A stretch of DNA of 64,000 nucleotides from DASVWZ01 sp963708575 (lineage in GTDB: Bacteria; Acidobacteriota; Terriglobia; Terriglobales; Acidobacteriaceae). Positions within the stretch are counted from its first letter, which is position 1. Every line of letters starts with the position of its first letter. Below the pieces are notes generated by a model. It saw nothing but the letters and a program-made list of their open reading frames with translations, ran no database searches and was not told the DNA's origin. The position numbers and the translations under genes were made by a program. The DNA lies in contig CAVPTB010000003.1 of the NCBI GenBank assembly GCA_963708575.1, positions 1 through 64,000 of the forward strand, read 5' to 3'. Shown here in pieces: positions 25,936-34,897 of the stretch.

Positions 25936-26950
25936 CGTACCCGTTCTCCGTGAACCACCGGATCGAGTCGGCGATCGCCTCCGAAACAGGCCGGGGCGAA
26001 TAGCCGAGTTCATCGCGCGCCCGACGGTCGCTGAACATCATGTTCGTCGTCGACATCCGGGCCGATTCGAGCGCCACGCTCGGCTCGCGGCGCAGGATCC
26101 TGCCCTCGACGAGCTGGGAGAGTGCCCCGACTCCGAGCGCAACCCCGCGCGGAACCTGACGAGTCGGCGCCTTGCGATTGGAGCCGGCTGCCAGGCCTGC
26201 CAGGAATTCGCCCATCGGGAGGTTCTCCCCGCCGACGATGTAGCTGCGGCCGACCCTTCCGCGCTCCAGCGCGAGCAGATGACCCGCCGCGAGATCATCG
26301 ACGTGGACGACGTTGAACGTGGTGTCGACGAAAGCAGGCATGCGGCCGTTGAGGAATTCGACGACGACCTTTCCGGTCGGTGTCGGACGCGTATCTCCGG
26401 GTCCAATTGGAAACGTCGGGAGTACCAGCGAGACCGGAGTCCCTTGCGCCGCGGCGCGTAGAACCTCATGTTCGGCGACGTACTTGGTGCGTTTGTAGAG
26501 CCCGAAGAGGTGGGCCACATCGGCATAGCAGGTCTCGTCAGCCGGCTGACCGTGTGCCGCCCCCTCCAGCCCGATCACCCCTACGGTGCTGGTGTAGATC
26601 ACCCGCTCGCAGTCGCTGGAGCGGGCCGCCTCCAAGACGTTCATCGTGCCCCCGACATTGACGTCGTAGAAGTCGCGGGGACGGCGTGACCAGAAGCGAT
26701 ACATCGCCGCCAGGTGGAAGACGAATCGGGCGTCCTTGACGGACGCTTGGACCTCCGCAGCATCACGGACGTCGACGGTTCTGCGTTCGACGTCCAGCCC
26801 CTCCAGATTCCGCTCGTCGCCGCCGGGCTCAACGAGTGCCACCACTTCAGCCTGGCGGGCGAGCAACGCCCGGACCACCGCCGAACCGATGAAGCCGGCC
26901 GCTCCCGTGACCACCACGCGATCGCCCGGCGCGATGTTCAGCCCGGTCAC
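25904..26950 (-). CDS. hpnA: Hopanoid-associated sugar epimerase-like NAD-dependent reductase (HpnA-like)
   Basis: 348 residues of the extended short-chain dehydrogenase fold with VVVTGAAGFIGSAVVRALLA (NAD-binding) and YKRTKYVAEHE (the YxxxK pair). Features recalled from HpnA proteins are EPGGDERNLEGLDVE, FPIGPGDTRPTPTGKVVVEF, LNGRMPAFVDTTFNVVHVDD and GRSYIVGGENL. HpnA is found in hopanoid gene clusters; its exact step is not settled. The ATG overlaps the aminotransferase stop by 4 bases, so they are translationally coupled. A generic dihydroflavonol-4-reductase-like label is the safe alternative. Confidence 0.75.
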   Translation of the reverse strand: MTGLNIAPGDRVVVTGAAGFIGSAVVRALLARQAEVVALVEPGGDERNLEGLDVERRTVDVRDAAEVQASVKDARFVFHLAAMYRFWSRRPRDFYDVNVGGTMNVLEAARSSDCERVIYTSTVGVIGLEGAAHGQPADETCYADVAHLFGLYKRTKYVAEHEVLRAAAQGTPVSLVLPTFPIGPGDTRPTPTGKVVVEFLNGRMPAFVDTTFNVVHVDDLAAGHLLALERGRVGRSYIVGGENLPMGEFLAGLAAGSNRKAPTRQVPRGVALGVGALSQLVEGRILRREPSVALESARMSTTNMMFSDRRARDELGYSPRPVSEAIADSIRWFTENGYVKARRQGASP

Positions 26951-28380
26951 GAGAGCACCTCAGCCGGTGTCTCGTACGGCGAGTCCGGCCGGGCTTTCCC
27001 ACTCCTTCGCAGCCCGCCCGCAGCCATCGTCCGGCCGAATTCGACGAGGAGTCCCGACCCGTGATGAGCGTCGTTGAGGACGTCATCGAGCGCGCTGACG
27101 AAGTAGTCGACTTCCGCCTGGCTGCAGATCAACGGAGGCAGCAGCTTGATGATGTTCACGTTGTCCGCGGCGACCTGAGTGATGATCCGATGGCGGTGAT
27201 AGAGCGGCACGACGACCATCTGGGAGAAGATCGCCGTCCTCAGATGCTCGAGCGTGTTGAACCGGCGGCGAAGCGCCTTTGATTGCGGCGCTCCGAATTC
27301 AAGCCCGATCATCAGCCCCTTGCCGCGAACGTCGTGGAACATCTCGTAGCGCTCGACCAGCGGCGCCAGGGCGGTCTCGAACGCCAATCCCGTGAGCCGT
27401 GCACGTTCGACGATGTCTTCGTCGTCGAAGGTTGCCAGGGTGGCAAGGCCCGCCACCATCGCCAGTTGATTACGGCCGAAGGTGCTCGAGTGCTTCATCG
27501 CCTTTTCCAGCGAGCTGAAGACTGTCCGGAAGACCCGATCCGTCGTCAGCATCGCGCCAACCGGGACGAAGCCGCCGGAAAGCGCTTTGGAGACTGTGAT
27601 GATGTCGGGCTGCAGGCCCCAATGCTCGTAGCAGAAGAACTTCCCGGTCCGCCCGAGACCGGTCTGGACCTCGTCCATCACGAGCAGCGTCCTGTACTTA
27701 CGGCAGAGCGCCTGAGCCTCTTTCCAGTACTCGGCCGTCGCCTCGTAGACGCCCTTGCCCTGGATGGGCTCGACGATGAACGCCGCCACGTCACCCATGC
27801 GAAGCTCCCGACGCAAGGCCTGGATGTCACCGAAGGGGACGGCCTCGCAGCCCGGCAACAGGGGGCCGAAGCCCTCCCGGAAGTCGGCTCCGCCGTTGAG
27901 GGAGAGCGCACCCGTACTCAAACCGTGGAACGCATGGTCGGCGAAGAGAATCCGTGAGCGCCGAGTGGCCTGCCGGGCGAATTTGATCGCCGATTCCACA
28001 GCTTCAGCGCCGGAATTGCAGAAGAAGACCCGCTCGATGTCCCCGCCGGCCCGGGCCACCAATTGTTCGGCAAGCAGCCCCGGCAGCAGGGCGCAATCCA
28101 TCTGCACCATGTTCGCCAGATCGAGGTCGATCGCCTGGTGCAACGCCGCCTTGAGCGCCGGATGGCTGCGCCCGAGCGCGTACACCCCGAAGCCGGACAG
28201 GAAGTCCAGGTACCGGTCGCCCTCTGCGTCGAAGAGATAGCAGCCCTCTCCGCGCACGTAGAACCGATCGAAGCCGATCGTCTTGAGCACCCGCGCGAGC
28301 TGGTGATTCAGATGCTTCTCATGCAGCGCGTAGTTCTCGCCGTGACGTTCTCGCAATAGCTCCGCGACATCGAGAGGCAT
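26947..28380 (-). CDS. Class III aminotransferase, possibly HpnO-like (aminohopanoid side chain)
   Basis: 477 residues, PLP-dependent. ERVFFCNSGAEAVESAIKFA (PLP phosphate site), VMDEVQTGLGRTGKF (Asp) and ITVSKALSGGFVPVG (the Schiff-base Lys) are all present. The N-terminal ARVLKTIGFDRFYVRGEGCY, then LFDAEGDRYLDFLSGFGVYA, resembles HpnO, which makes aminobacteriohopanetriol from ribosyl hopane. The coupled hpnA-like gene supports this reading, but no squalene-hopene cyclase or hpnG/H is in the window. An ornithine-type aminotransferase is the alternative. The ATG at 28380 has a GAAGGAG site. Confidence 0.8.
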   Translation of the reverse strand: MPLDVAELLRERHGENYALHEKHLNHQLARVLKTIGFDRFYVRGEGCYLFDAEGDRYLDFLSGFGVYALGRSHPALKAALHQAIDLDLANMVQMDCALLPGLLAEQLVARAGGDIERVFFCNSGAEAVESAIKFARQATRRSRILFADHAFHGLSTGALSLNGGADFREGFGPLLPGCEAVPFGDIQALRRELRMGDVAAFIVEPIQGKGVYEATAEYWKEAQALCRKYRTLLVMDEVQTGLGRTGKFFCYEHWGLQPDIITVSKALSGGFVPVGAMLTTDRVFRTVFSSLEKAMKHSSTFGRNQLAMVAGLATLATFDDEDIVERARLTGLAFETALAPLVERYEMFHDVRGKGLMIGLEFGAPQSKALRRRFNTLEHLRTAIFSQMVVVPLYHRHRIITQVAADNVNIIKLLPPLICSQAEVDYFVSALDDVLNDAHHGSGLLVEFGRTMAAGGLRRSGKARPDSPYETPAEVLS

Positions 28381-28468
28381 CCGGCTCCTTCACACTTGCA
28401 GAGGCGACGCCTCCACCGTATTGCTCCCGGGCATCCGGCAGCTATCAAGCTGGATACCCGTTGCGCCG

Positions 28469-28789
28469 ATGCATAACGGCATGTGGGCACGAGCGGTCGG
28501 CGTCGGTGCGCTGTTAGTCGGACTAGCCGCGTGCGGGTCCGCTGCCGCCGCCCCGGCTGCAGCTCCGACGATCCCGCCGGGTGCCGACGCCCAGGTGACC
28601 CTGCAGGTCGAGATCGCCCAGCAATTGAGCCATCAGGGCCTCACCGTCTCCAACATCCAGTGCCCGAGCACTGTGACACCGGTAGTCGCTACGACCGCGA
28701 CCTGCACCGGGGTCATCGCCGGTCAGTCGCTGAACCTCTCGGTCACCTTCGAGGACGAGAATCAGATCACGGTGACCGTCGTCCCTTAA
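28469..28789 (+). CDS. DUF4333-like lipoprotein
   Basis: About 106 residues. A lipoprotein signal, VGVGALLVGLAACGS, ends with Cys in a clear lipobox, then an Ala/Pro linker and a domain of about 75 residues with two conserved-looking Cys (NIQCPSTVTP and TATCTGVIAG) as in DUF4333 proteins of actinobacteria. It would be anchored on the outer face of the membrane. Function unknown. ATG 28469 and ATG 28481 are both possible; either leaves the signal intact. It is divergent from the aminotransferase gene. Confidence 0.75.
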   Translation: MHNGMWARAVGVGALLVGLAACGSAAAAPAAAPTIPPGADAQVTLQVEIAQQLSHQGLTVSNIQCPSTVTPVVATTATCTGVIAGQSLNLSVTFEDENQITVTVVP

Positions 28790-28850
28790 CCGGTACGTCT
28801 CATCCTCGGGGGATGATGATCTCGGGCCCACTCGGTGCCAACGTGACCGT

Positions 28851-29041
28851 TTGAACTGGTTCTGGCACCCAGTCTGGATCGCCTTCGTCATCATCCCGGC
28901 CGTCCTGCTCTGGACATTTTGCCTGGTCGACGTCTTCGTCCGGAGCGATCTGACCGGGCTGAAGAAGACCACGTGGGTCGTCCTGGGGTCCTACTCTTCC
29001 CATGGCTCGGCGCCTTGCTCTATCTGATCGTCCGCCCGGAG
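28851..29041 (+). pseudogene. Small PLDc_N-type membrane protein, frameshifted
   Basis: From a TTG at 28851: NWFWHPVWIAFVIIPAVLLW then TFCLVDVFVRSDLTGLKKT, continuing after an indel near the GGGG at 28985-28988 as LLFPWLGALLYLIVRPE. Two membrane helices with the VxDVFxRxD and PxLGALLYLIVRP signatures are those of the PLDc_N (phospholipase D-nuclease N-terminal) domain in small actinobacterial proteins. The C-terminal end is unclear in any frame, so the end coordinate is approximate. Confidence 0.6.
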
Positions 29042-29119
29042 AGCGCGGCGAGCCTCCCCCTCGTCCGGCGCCGGCCCAATAGCTCGCGCGAGTAGCGGTG
29101 GGTCTCGATGGCTGACCAA

Positions 29120-29578
29120 CTACCCCTTGGGCAGGTGCCTGACGACGGTGACCGGGCAGGGCGCGTAGCGGGCGCAGTGCTCGCTGACCGATCCCAGCAG
29201 CAGTTCGGCGAAGCCTCCGTGACCGCGACTTCCGACCACCAGCAGGTCTGCGTTGGCCGCCGCCGCTACGAGCGCGTAGCCGGGCGAACCTTCCACGATG
29301 GTCGAGCTGACCGGCACCGAAGGCGAGTCGCCCAGCACCTCGGCGACTGTCTTCTCCAGGGCGGTCTTCGAGTCCTTGAGCGGGTCGTAGTCGTCGGGGA
29401 GCGGCACCGCGACGCCGAGCGAGATCGGCCACTCCCAGGCGGCGACAGCATGCACCCGCCCGCCGCTGAGGACGGCGTAATCAGCGGCCCAGAGCAGGGC
29501 GTCCTTCGAGGCGGCTGATCCGTCGACCCCCACCAGAATCACGGGCGGCTTCTTGCTTTCAGGTGCTGTGGTGGACAC
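29120..29578 (-). CDS. Universal stress protein
   Basis: 152 residues, a single UspA domain. VILVGVDGSAASKDALLWAA at the N-terminus and GSRGHGGFAELLLGSVSEHC near the C-terminus form the ATP-binding type motif (GxxGxxG followed by GS), so this is a nucleotide-binding member. GTG start at 29578 with a GAGGAGC site at good spacing. Actinobacterial members are typically induced by hypoxia or dormancy signals (family knowledge). It stands 41 bases upstream of nothing co-directional except after the YoaK gene, which could share its transcript. Confidence 0.95.
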   Translation of the reverse strand: MSTTAPESKKPPVILVGVDGSAASKDALLWAADYAVLSGGRVHAVAAWEWPISLGVAVPLPDDYDPLKDSKTALEKTVAEVLGDSPSVPVSSTIVEGSPGYALVAAAANADLLVVGSRGHGGFAELLLGSVSEHCARYAPCPVTVVRHLPKG

Positions 29579-29619
29579 GAAATGCTCCTCGTCGTTGAGC
29601 GGCTTATTCGGCTCTCTGT

Positions 29620-30345
29620 TCAGCTGTTAACCCATTCGTGAGCCGGAGTCTGCCCGGACCGCGAGTGGATCACATAAGTAACTCCCAGCAGCAGGATGAC
29701 GGCGAGTCCCAGAGCGGCCCGTAAATCCAGGAAGCGGACCAGGAGACCGCCGACGAGGGCGCCGGAAAACATCGTGAGCACCGACGTGACGCGTCGCAAA
29801 GGATGCGGATTGACGCCGCCCGCAAGCATCGAATCCGCCGCCAGACCGGTGATGGTGAGGGTGAGAACCGTCGTGGTGGCATCGGGGACAGCCAGCTTGC
29901 GGGCGGTCGCGTTCTGGACTCCCATTCCGGCGGCGAGAAGCACGATCAACGCGTATCGGGGCGCGTCTGAGAGCGGCCGGCTGGCGATTGCCGCGACTAC
30001 AAGGGCGGCTGCGACGAAGGAGGTCGTCAGGGCCATTCCCGCCGCCAGATGTCGACCGCGGTGGCCACCCAGTCGAACGCCCAACCGCCCTCCGATGACG
30101 GCACCAGCCATGAAGGCCGCGATGGCAACCAGCGACGCGGCGATCGAGAGTTGCTTGTCGCCGGAGAGTGCGAAACCCAGGAAGACGACATTGCCGGTCA
30201 TGTTCGCTACGAAGACCCTGCCGAGCACCAGATAGCTGACAGCGTCGACGATTCCGGTGACGGCTGTGAGCAGGAACAACGTGCGCAGAACCAGCTGGGC
30301 CTGGCGGCCTAGGCCAGCCGGCGGGGTCGGATCGAGGGTGGCCAT
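29620..30345 (-). CDS. YoaK/DUF1275-family membrane protein
   Basis: 241 residues with about six membrane helices. The family signatures FLLTAVTGIVDAVSYLVLGR, VFVANMTGNVVFLGFAL and GMGVQNATARKLAVPDATTT are present. These proteins are of unknown function, presumed transporters. The gene is divergent from the VOC gene and precedes the universal stress protein on the same strand, 41 bases apart. Confidence 0.9.
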   Translation of the reverse strand: MATLDPTPPAGLGRQAQLVLRTLFLLTAVTGIVDAVSYLVLGRVFVANMTGNVVFLGFALSGDKQLSIAASLVAIAAFMAGAVIGGRLGVRLGGHRGRHLAAGMALTTSFVAAALVVAAIASRPLSDAPRYALIVLLAAGMGVQNATARKLAVPDATTTVLTLTITGLAADSMLAGGVNPHPLRRVTSVLTMFSGALVGGLLVRFLDLRAALGLAVILLLGVTYVIHSRSGQTPAHEWVNS

Positions 30346-30453
30346 GTGGGTGCCTCTCAGGCCGAGATACGGGGGTCGTGCAAGCAGTCTCGCGGGCCTG
30401 AACTAGAAAGACACCTGACAGCTGCAGCGGACACCCACAGCCGGGAGACCACC

Positions 30454-30906
30454 ATGATGCGGTTCAACCACATGGAGCTCACGTTCCCCATCGGATCCCT
30501 GACTGGAGAGGTCCGAAAGGAGATCGACGAGTTCTACGGCAGCGTCTTCGGCTGGACCGGTCAGGACACAGGGATCGTGAATCAGTCGGCGCACCTGCTG
30601 CAGGTGGATCCGCACACGAATTCGTTCCTATTGCTGGCGGAGTACAAGAATCCGCTTTCTTCTCCTGGCTATGACCATCTCGGACTGCTGCAGGAAACCC
30701 GCGCCGAGGTGGACGAGCTGCTGGACAAGTGCCGGGAATACCAGAAGCACGATGACCGCGTCCGGATCAAGGAGTATGACGACCTGGTCAGCCCGAACCT
30801 CACCGTCCACGCCTTCTACGTGAAATATCTACTCCCCATCTGGTTCGACGTTCAGAGCATGGAACGCGCGCCAGGAACCGTCACGCCGGGATGGAGCTAC
30901 GCCTGA
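30454..30906 (+). CDS. VOC-superfamily protein
   Basis: About 150 residues. MMRFNHMELTFPIG, EIDEFYGSVFGWTG, HLLQVDPHTNSFLLLAEY and DHLGLLQETRAEVDELLDK follow the paired beta-alpha-beta-beta-beta pattern of vicinal-oxygen-chelate proteins (dioxygenases, isomerases, lyases). The metal ligands cannot be fixed by eye; His in NHMEL and DHLGL and a late acidic residue are candidates. ATG 30454 follows GGGAGACC. Its stop codon overlaps the start of the LLM oxidoreductase (TGATG), so the two are coupled and may act on one substrate. Confidence 0.75.
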   Translation: MMRFNHMELTFPIGSLTGEVRKEIDEFYGSVFGWTGQDTGIVNQSAHLLQVDPHTNSFLLLAEYKNPLSSPGYDHLGLLQETRAEVDELLDKCREYQKHDDRVRIKEYDDLVSPNLTVHAFYVKYLLPIWFDVQSMERAPGTVTPGWSYA

Positions 30907-32009
30907 TGAAGTTCGCCATGTTCTACGAGATTCCGGTGCCCCGCCCCTGGGACGACGAATCCGAGCACCGGGCCTACAAGGCCGTCATCGACGAGGCCGT
31001 CTTCGGTGAGGAGATGGGCTTCGACTCCTTCTGGACCGTCGAGCACCACTTCCTCGAGGAGTACTCGCACTGCTCGAATCCCGAGGTTCTGTATGGGGCC
31101 ATCGCGGCTCGTACGTCCAAGATGCGCCTGGGCTACGGCGTCCGCCTGACCCCCAAGCCCTACAACCATCCGGTGCGTTCCGCCGAGTCGGCCGCCGTGC
31201 TCGACCTGATCTCCGACGGACGTGTGGAGTTCGGCACCGGCCGCTCCTCGACCCGCGCGGAGCTCGAGGGCTTCGGGATCTCACCGCACGAGACCCGGGA
31301 GATGTGGCAGGAGGCCGTCGGCCACATCGTCGGCTGCTGGACCAACGACGAGTACGAGTTCAGCGGCAAGCACTGGTCGATGCCCAAGCGGCGGGTGCTG
31401 CCCAAGCCGCTGCAGAAGCCGCATCCCCCGATCTGGGGAGCGACCGGGAGCCTGGAGACTCATCAACTGGTCGGTCAGCTCGGCCTCGGGCTGCTCTCCT
31501 TCGCCGTCGGTACGCCACCTTCTGAGCTGAAGAAGCGCATCGATGTCTACCGGGCCGGCATCGCCGAATGCACCAAGCCGCTGGGCGCGTTCATCAACAA
31601 CCAGGCCGCCAGCTTCACCATGGTGAACGTCGCGCCGACCACGCAGGAATCCGTGGACATCGCCCGCGAATCCTTCGAGTGGTATCCCAAGCACGGTGCC
31701 CGGATCATCGCCTCGGTCGCGCAATGGCTCGAGGAGCAGGAAGCCGCGCTCGGCTCCTTCGAATACCTGGAGAAGAGCGCGCGCAACGTCGAAGCGGGCC
31801 TGGTCGACCTGCTGACAATGGACTACCTGATGGAGACGAACGCGTGCGTCGCGGGCGATCCGGATCAGGCCATCGAGATGTTCAAGGCCTACGAGGCGAC
31901 CGGCTGCGACGTCGTCTTCTGCCTGATGAACCCGTACAACATCCCGCACGAGTCAGTCATGCAAACCATCGAGCTGATGGGCAAGCACGTCATTCCGGCA
32001 TTCTCATAA
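30906..32009 (+). CDS. LLM-class flavin-dependent oxidoreductase
   Basis: 367 residues, a TIM-barrel luciferase-like monooxygenase. Visible family blocks: MKFAMFYEIPVPRPW, GFDSFWTVEHHFLEEYSHCS, RLGYGVRLTPKPYNHPVRSA, DLISDGRVEFGTGRSSTR and KPHPPIWGATGS. Such enzymes use FMNH2 or F420H2 to oxidise or reduce small organic molecules. ATG 30906 is set by the TGATG overlap with the VOC gene. It faces two amidohydrolases 10 bases away. The substrate is unknown, but the four-gene neighbourhood looks catabolic. Confidence 0.9.
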   Translation: MKFAMFYEIPVPRPWDDESEHRAYKAVIDEAVFGEEMGFDSFWTVEHHFLEEYSHCSNPEVLYGAIAARTSKMRLGYGVRLTPKPYNHPVRSAESAAVLDLISDGRVEFGTGRSSTRAELEGFGISPHETREMWQEAVGHIVGCWTNDEYEFSGKHWSMPKRRVLPKPLQKPHPPIWGATGSLETHQLVGQLGLGLLSFAVGTPPSELKKRIDVYRAGIAECTKPLGAFINNQAASFTMVNVAPTTQESVDIARESFEWYPKHGARIIASVAQWLEEQEAALGSFEYLEKSARNVEAGLVDLLTMDYLMETNACVAGDPDQAIEMFKAYEATGCDVVFCLMNPYNIPHESVMQTIELMGKHVIPAFS

Positions 32010-32018
32010 CAGGAGCTT

Positions 32019-33689
32019 CTAAAGCTCAGCGTGAGGTGCCGGCTTCGCCAGCTGGCCGGGGCGGGCGGTGAGGTCCTGCACACCGTCCACCCGGATCGGC
32101 GTCCCGTTCACCAGAACGTGGCGGACGCCGGTGGGGGCATCTGCCGTCAGTCGCTCTGACCCGGTCGGGAAGTCAGCGACCCGGCGGACCGGACCGGGGC
32201 CGATCGTCTCAGGATCGAACACCACTACATCCGCCCAGGCACCTTCGACCAGGCGGCCGCGGTCGCGCAGACCAAACAGGTCGGCCTGTCGAGAGGTCAG
32301 CCGCTGGACTGCATCCTCAAGGCTCGTCAGCTTGCGATCACGGACCCAATTGCCGAGGTAGTCGGTGGCCTGCGGAGCGTCGCAGAGCTGGCTCACGTGG
32401 GCTCCGGCATCGGACAGCCCCAGCGTGCAGCCGTCCTCCGTCAGCACGGTGAAGAGCTCGTCGACGTCGTCATTGGCGAGGACGCACCCAACCCGCAGGC
32501 TCAGATCGGCCTCATCCAGCGCCGTGTCCAGCAGCACGTCGAAGGGGGCCTCACCACGCTCCTCGGCGACCTGGCGGAGGCGACGGCCGTCGAGCTCCGG
32601 ATGGGCCGCAGATTCAGTGAAGAAATACGTATCCCAGCGCGGCTTGGCGAAGGGCTGACCGGTCTCCCAGGCCTTCAGGGTGGTCGCGCGCCACGCGGTG
32701 TCGGCGTAAGCCTCACGCCGTTCTGGAATTCCGGTAGCCATGAGCTCGGCGAACTGCGGATTCACATTGAGGGTGAACGGCTCAGCCAGCGACATCGAGA
32801 ACTGCAGGGGCCTCGGCGAGACCTGCGGCCACACCTGCGATCCGGCCTCCCAGCCGCGCCGGTTCAGCTCGATCATCGCCTTGTGCGTGCCGGTCGGCGT
32901 AGTCAGCAGCGCCGTATACGTGAACGGCACACCAATCTTCGGCTGCAGGTCATACAGCGCCTGAACGCCCAAATTCTCCCCGGGCGTGAAGGCGGCGACG
33001 CCCCTTCCGGACTCCCCGAGAGTGGTCAGCAGCGCCTCGATCTCAGCGCGCTCGGCGAAGCGGCTGGGCACCGGCTTGCCGTCGGCTCCGCGGTGGGTCG
33101 GAGCGAAACTGGTGGCGAATCCGGCCGCGCCCGCCTCCATTGCCTCGGCTACGACGGCCTGCATCTCTTCGACCTCGGCCGGGGTCGCGGCGCGCTCGTA
33201 CGCGTCGTCACCCATGACGAAGAGCCGAAGCGCGGTGTGGCCGATGTACGCCGCGAAGTTGAGTCCGATGCCGTGCTTCTCCACGGACGCCAGGTACTCG
33301 GGGAAGGTCGAGAAGTCCCACGGGACGCCCGCCTCGAGCGTCGCCACATCCATGTCTTCGACGTTTTCCAGCGTCCGCGCGATGAGGCTGTGGTGCTCCG
33401 GGCGGGTGGGGGCAATGGAGAAGCCGCAGTTGCCCGCGACGATCGTCGTGACGCCGTGGAAGCAGGACGGGGTGAGCGCGCCGTCCCAGAAGACCTGCGC
33501 GTCGTAATGCGTGTGGATGTCGATGAAACCGGGAGAGACGACGTAGCCGTCAGCCTCCAGATAGCGATCACCGGTCAGGCCCTGGCCGATGGCGGTGACG
33601 CGTCCACCGTCGATCGCCACATCAGCCCGATAGCCCTTCGTGCCGGTGCCGTCGATGACCGTTCCGCCGCGGATGACGAGCTCAGGCAT
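32019..33689 (-). CDS. N-acyl-D-amino-acid deacylase-type amidohydrolase
   Basis: About 556 residues. MPELVIRGGTVIDGTGTKGY is the typical start of the D-aminoacylase/dihydroorotase-like group. FIDIHTHYDAQVFWD provides the HxH metal pair, GVTTIVAGNCGFSIAP follows, and GLSDAGAHVSQLC and LFGLRDRGRLVEGAWADVVV complete the fold. It probably hydrolyses an amide or acyl bond in the cytosol. The ATG at 33689 overlaps the TAA of the upstream amidohydrolase by one base, so the 10-codon extension to 33719 is rejected and the pair is co-translated. Confidence 0.88.
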   Translation of the reverse strand: MPELVIRGGTVIDGTGTKGYRADVAIDGGRVTAIGQGLTGDRYLEADGYVVSPGFIDIHTHYDAQVFWDGALTPSCFHGVTTIVAGNCGFSIAPTRPEHHSLIARTLENVEDMDVATLEAGVPWDFSTFPEYLASVEKHGIGLNFAAYIGHTALRLFVMGDDAYERAATPAEVEEMQAVVAEAMEAGAAGFATSFAPTHRGADGKPVPSRFAERAEIEALLTTLGESGRGVAAFTPGENLGVQALYDLQPKIGVPFTYTALLTTPTGTHKAMIELNRRGWEAGSQVWPQVSPRPLQFSMSLAEPFTLNVNPQFAELMATGIPERREAYADTAWRATTLKAWETGQPFAKPRWDTYFFTESAAHPELDGRRLRQVAEERGEAPFDVLLDTALDEADLSLRVGCVLANDDVDELFTVLTEDGCTLGLSDAGAHVSQLCDAPQATDYLGNWVRDRKLTSLEDAVQRLTSRQADLFGLRDRGRLVEGAWADVVVFDPETIGPGPVRRVADFPTGSERLTADAPTGVRHVLVNGTPIRVDGVQDLTARPGQLAKPAPHAEL

Positions 33690-34855
33690 TAGGCGTCCAA
33701 TCCGTAGAGGGAGGCGCAATTGCGCCAGATGATGTCGTCGCGTACCTCGGCGTCCAGGTGTGAAGTCTGCTCCGCGAGCACCCGCTGCGACTCGGGAAAG
33801 GTCGAGTCCGAGTGCGGGTGGTCACTCGCCCAGAGCAAGCGCTGCGAATTCATCAGGTGAGTGGTCTGAAAGGCCACCCAGTCGTCCTGGAACGTCACGT
33901 ACACATGCTCGCGGAAGTACTCGCTCGGCTTGCGCTGCAGATCGCCGGATCCGAGCCAATTGCGATGGCGCTCGATCGCATGATCGGCGCGATACATCCA
34001 GTGCGGCACCCAGCCGGCATCCGCTTCGGTGCACACCACTTTCAGCTCCGGCACGCGGTCGAAGACCCCTCCGAAGATCATCGTCCCGATCACGTCCTGG
34101 CAGCCGCGGATGATCCCCAGGAAGCTGTTCATCTTCGGCCCGCGGAACTGGGCCTCTCCGAGATTGCCACTGCCGGTGAGGATGTGGAACGAGAGCGGCA
34201 GGTTCAGCTCGCCCGCCGCCCGCCAGAACGGATCCCAGCTGGGGCTGTCGTAATCACCGGGACCATCAGGATCATTTACGCAGCCGGCGAACCCGGGCAG
34301 CATCACTCCCCGAAGGCCCAGGTCAGCGATGCGCTCCAGATCGGAAATGCCCTCTTCAACGCTGCGCAGCGCCGTCTGACCCAGCCCGATCAGCCGGTCG
34401 GGGGCCACCGACACGAACTGGCTCAGCCACTGGTTGTAGGCGTCGAAGCAGGCCTTTTTGTAATCGACGTCCGGATGGTTGCAGATCATCATTCCGACCG
34501 ACGGGTAGAGCACCTCAGCACTCACACCATCGCGATCCTGCTCGTCGAGGCGCGCCAGCGGATCCCAGCCACCCGGATGCAACTCGTCCCAGCCGACATA
34601 GATCGACGGGCTTATCTGGTCCCAGGAACGGCCGGCGGCCGCGACCATTCCGTACGGGATCACCGTGCGCCCGTTGTCGACGGACATCGCCGCACCCATG
34701 ACGTCATGCGTGACCGACACCGGAGCCCTATCCCGGTACGCCGGATCGATGAACGGCAGGTAGCAATTACCGGGCTCAGTGACGTGGGAATCCGCCGAGA
34801 TCGCCTTCAGAGCTGTCGAGCTCTTGGCCGGTACTGACGTCGCCGTAAGAGTCAT
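33689..34855 (-). CDS. Amidohydrolase of the ACMSD-like (Amidohydro_2) family
   Basis: 388 residues. ISADSHVTEPGNCY gives an SHV variant of the usual HxH strand, ADLGLRGVMLPG and LSFHILTGSGNLG continue the barrel, and LLWASDHPHSDSTFPESQRV has the conserved Asp-His near the C-terminus. Members include ACMSD-type decarboxylases and metal hydrolases acting on ring-cleavage or polyketide-like compounds. The N-terminal His pattern is not classical, so metal use should be treated as open. The ATG at 34855 has a GAAGGAG site. It is the first gene of the two-amidohydrolase operon. Confidence 0.85.
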   Translation of the reverse strand: MTLTATSVPAKSSTALKAISADSHVTEPGNCYLPFIDPAYRDRAPVSVTHDVMGAAMSVDNGRTVIPYGMVAAAGRSWDQISPSIYVGWDELHPGGWDPLARLDEQDRDGVSAEVLYPSVGMMICNHPDVDYKKACFDAYNQWLSQFVSVAPDRLIGLGQTALRSVEEGISDLERIADLGLRGVMLPGFAGCVNDPDGPGDYDSPSWDPFWRAAGELNLPLSFHILTGSGNLGEAQFRGPKMNSFLGIIRGCQDVIGTMIFGGVFDRVPELKVVCTEADAGWVPHWMYRADHAIERHRNWLGSGDLQRKPSEYFREHVYVTFQDDWVAFQTTHLMNSQRLLWASDHPHSDSTFPESQRVLAEQTSHLDAEVRDDIIWRNCASLYGLDA

Positions 34856-34897
34856 CTCACTCCTTCGTGATGTCGGGACACTAACCCGCTACCCCAT

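Noticed and set aside
32397..34837. Two long plus-strand frames (431 and 341 codons)
   Set aside because: Antisense shadows of the two amidohydrolases, with no recognisable fold or ribosome site.
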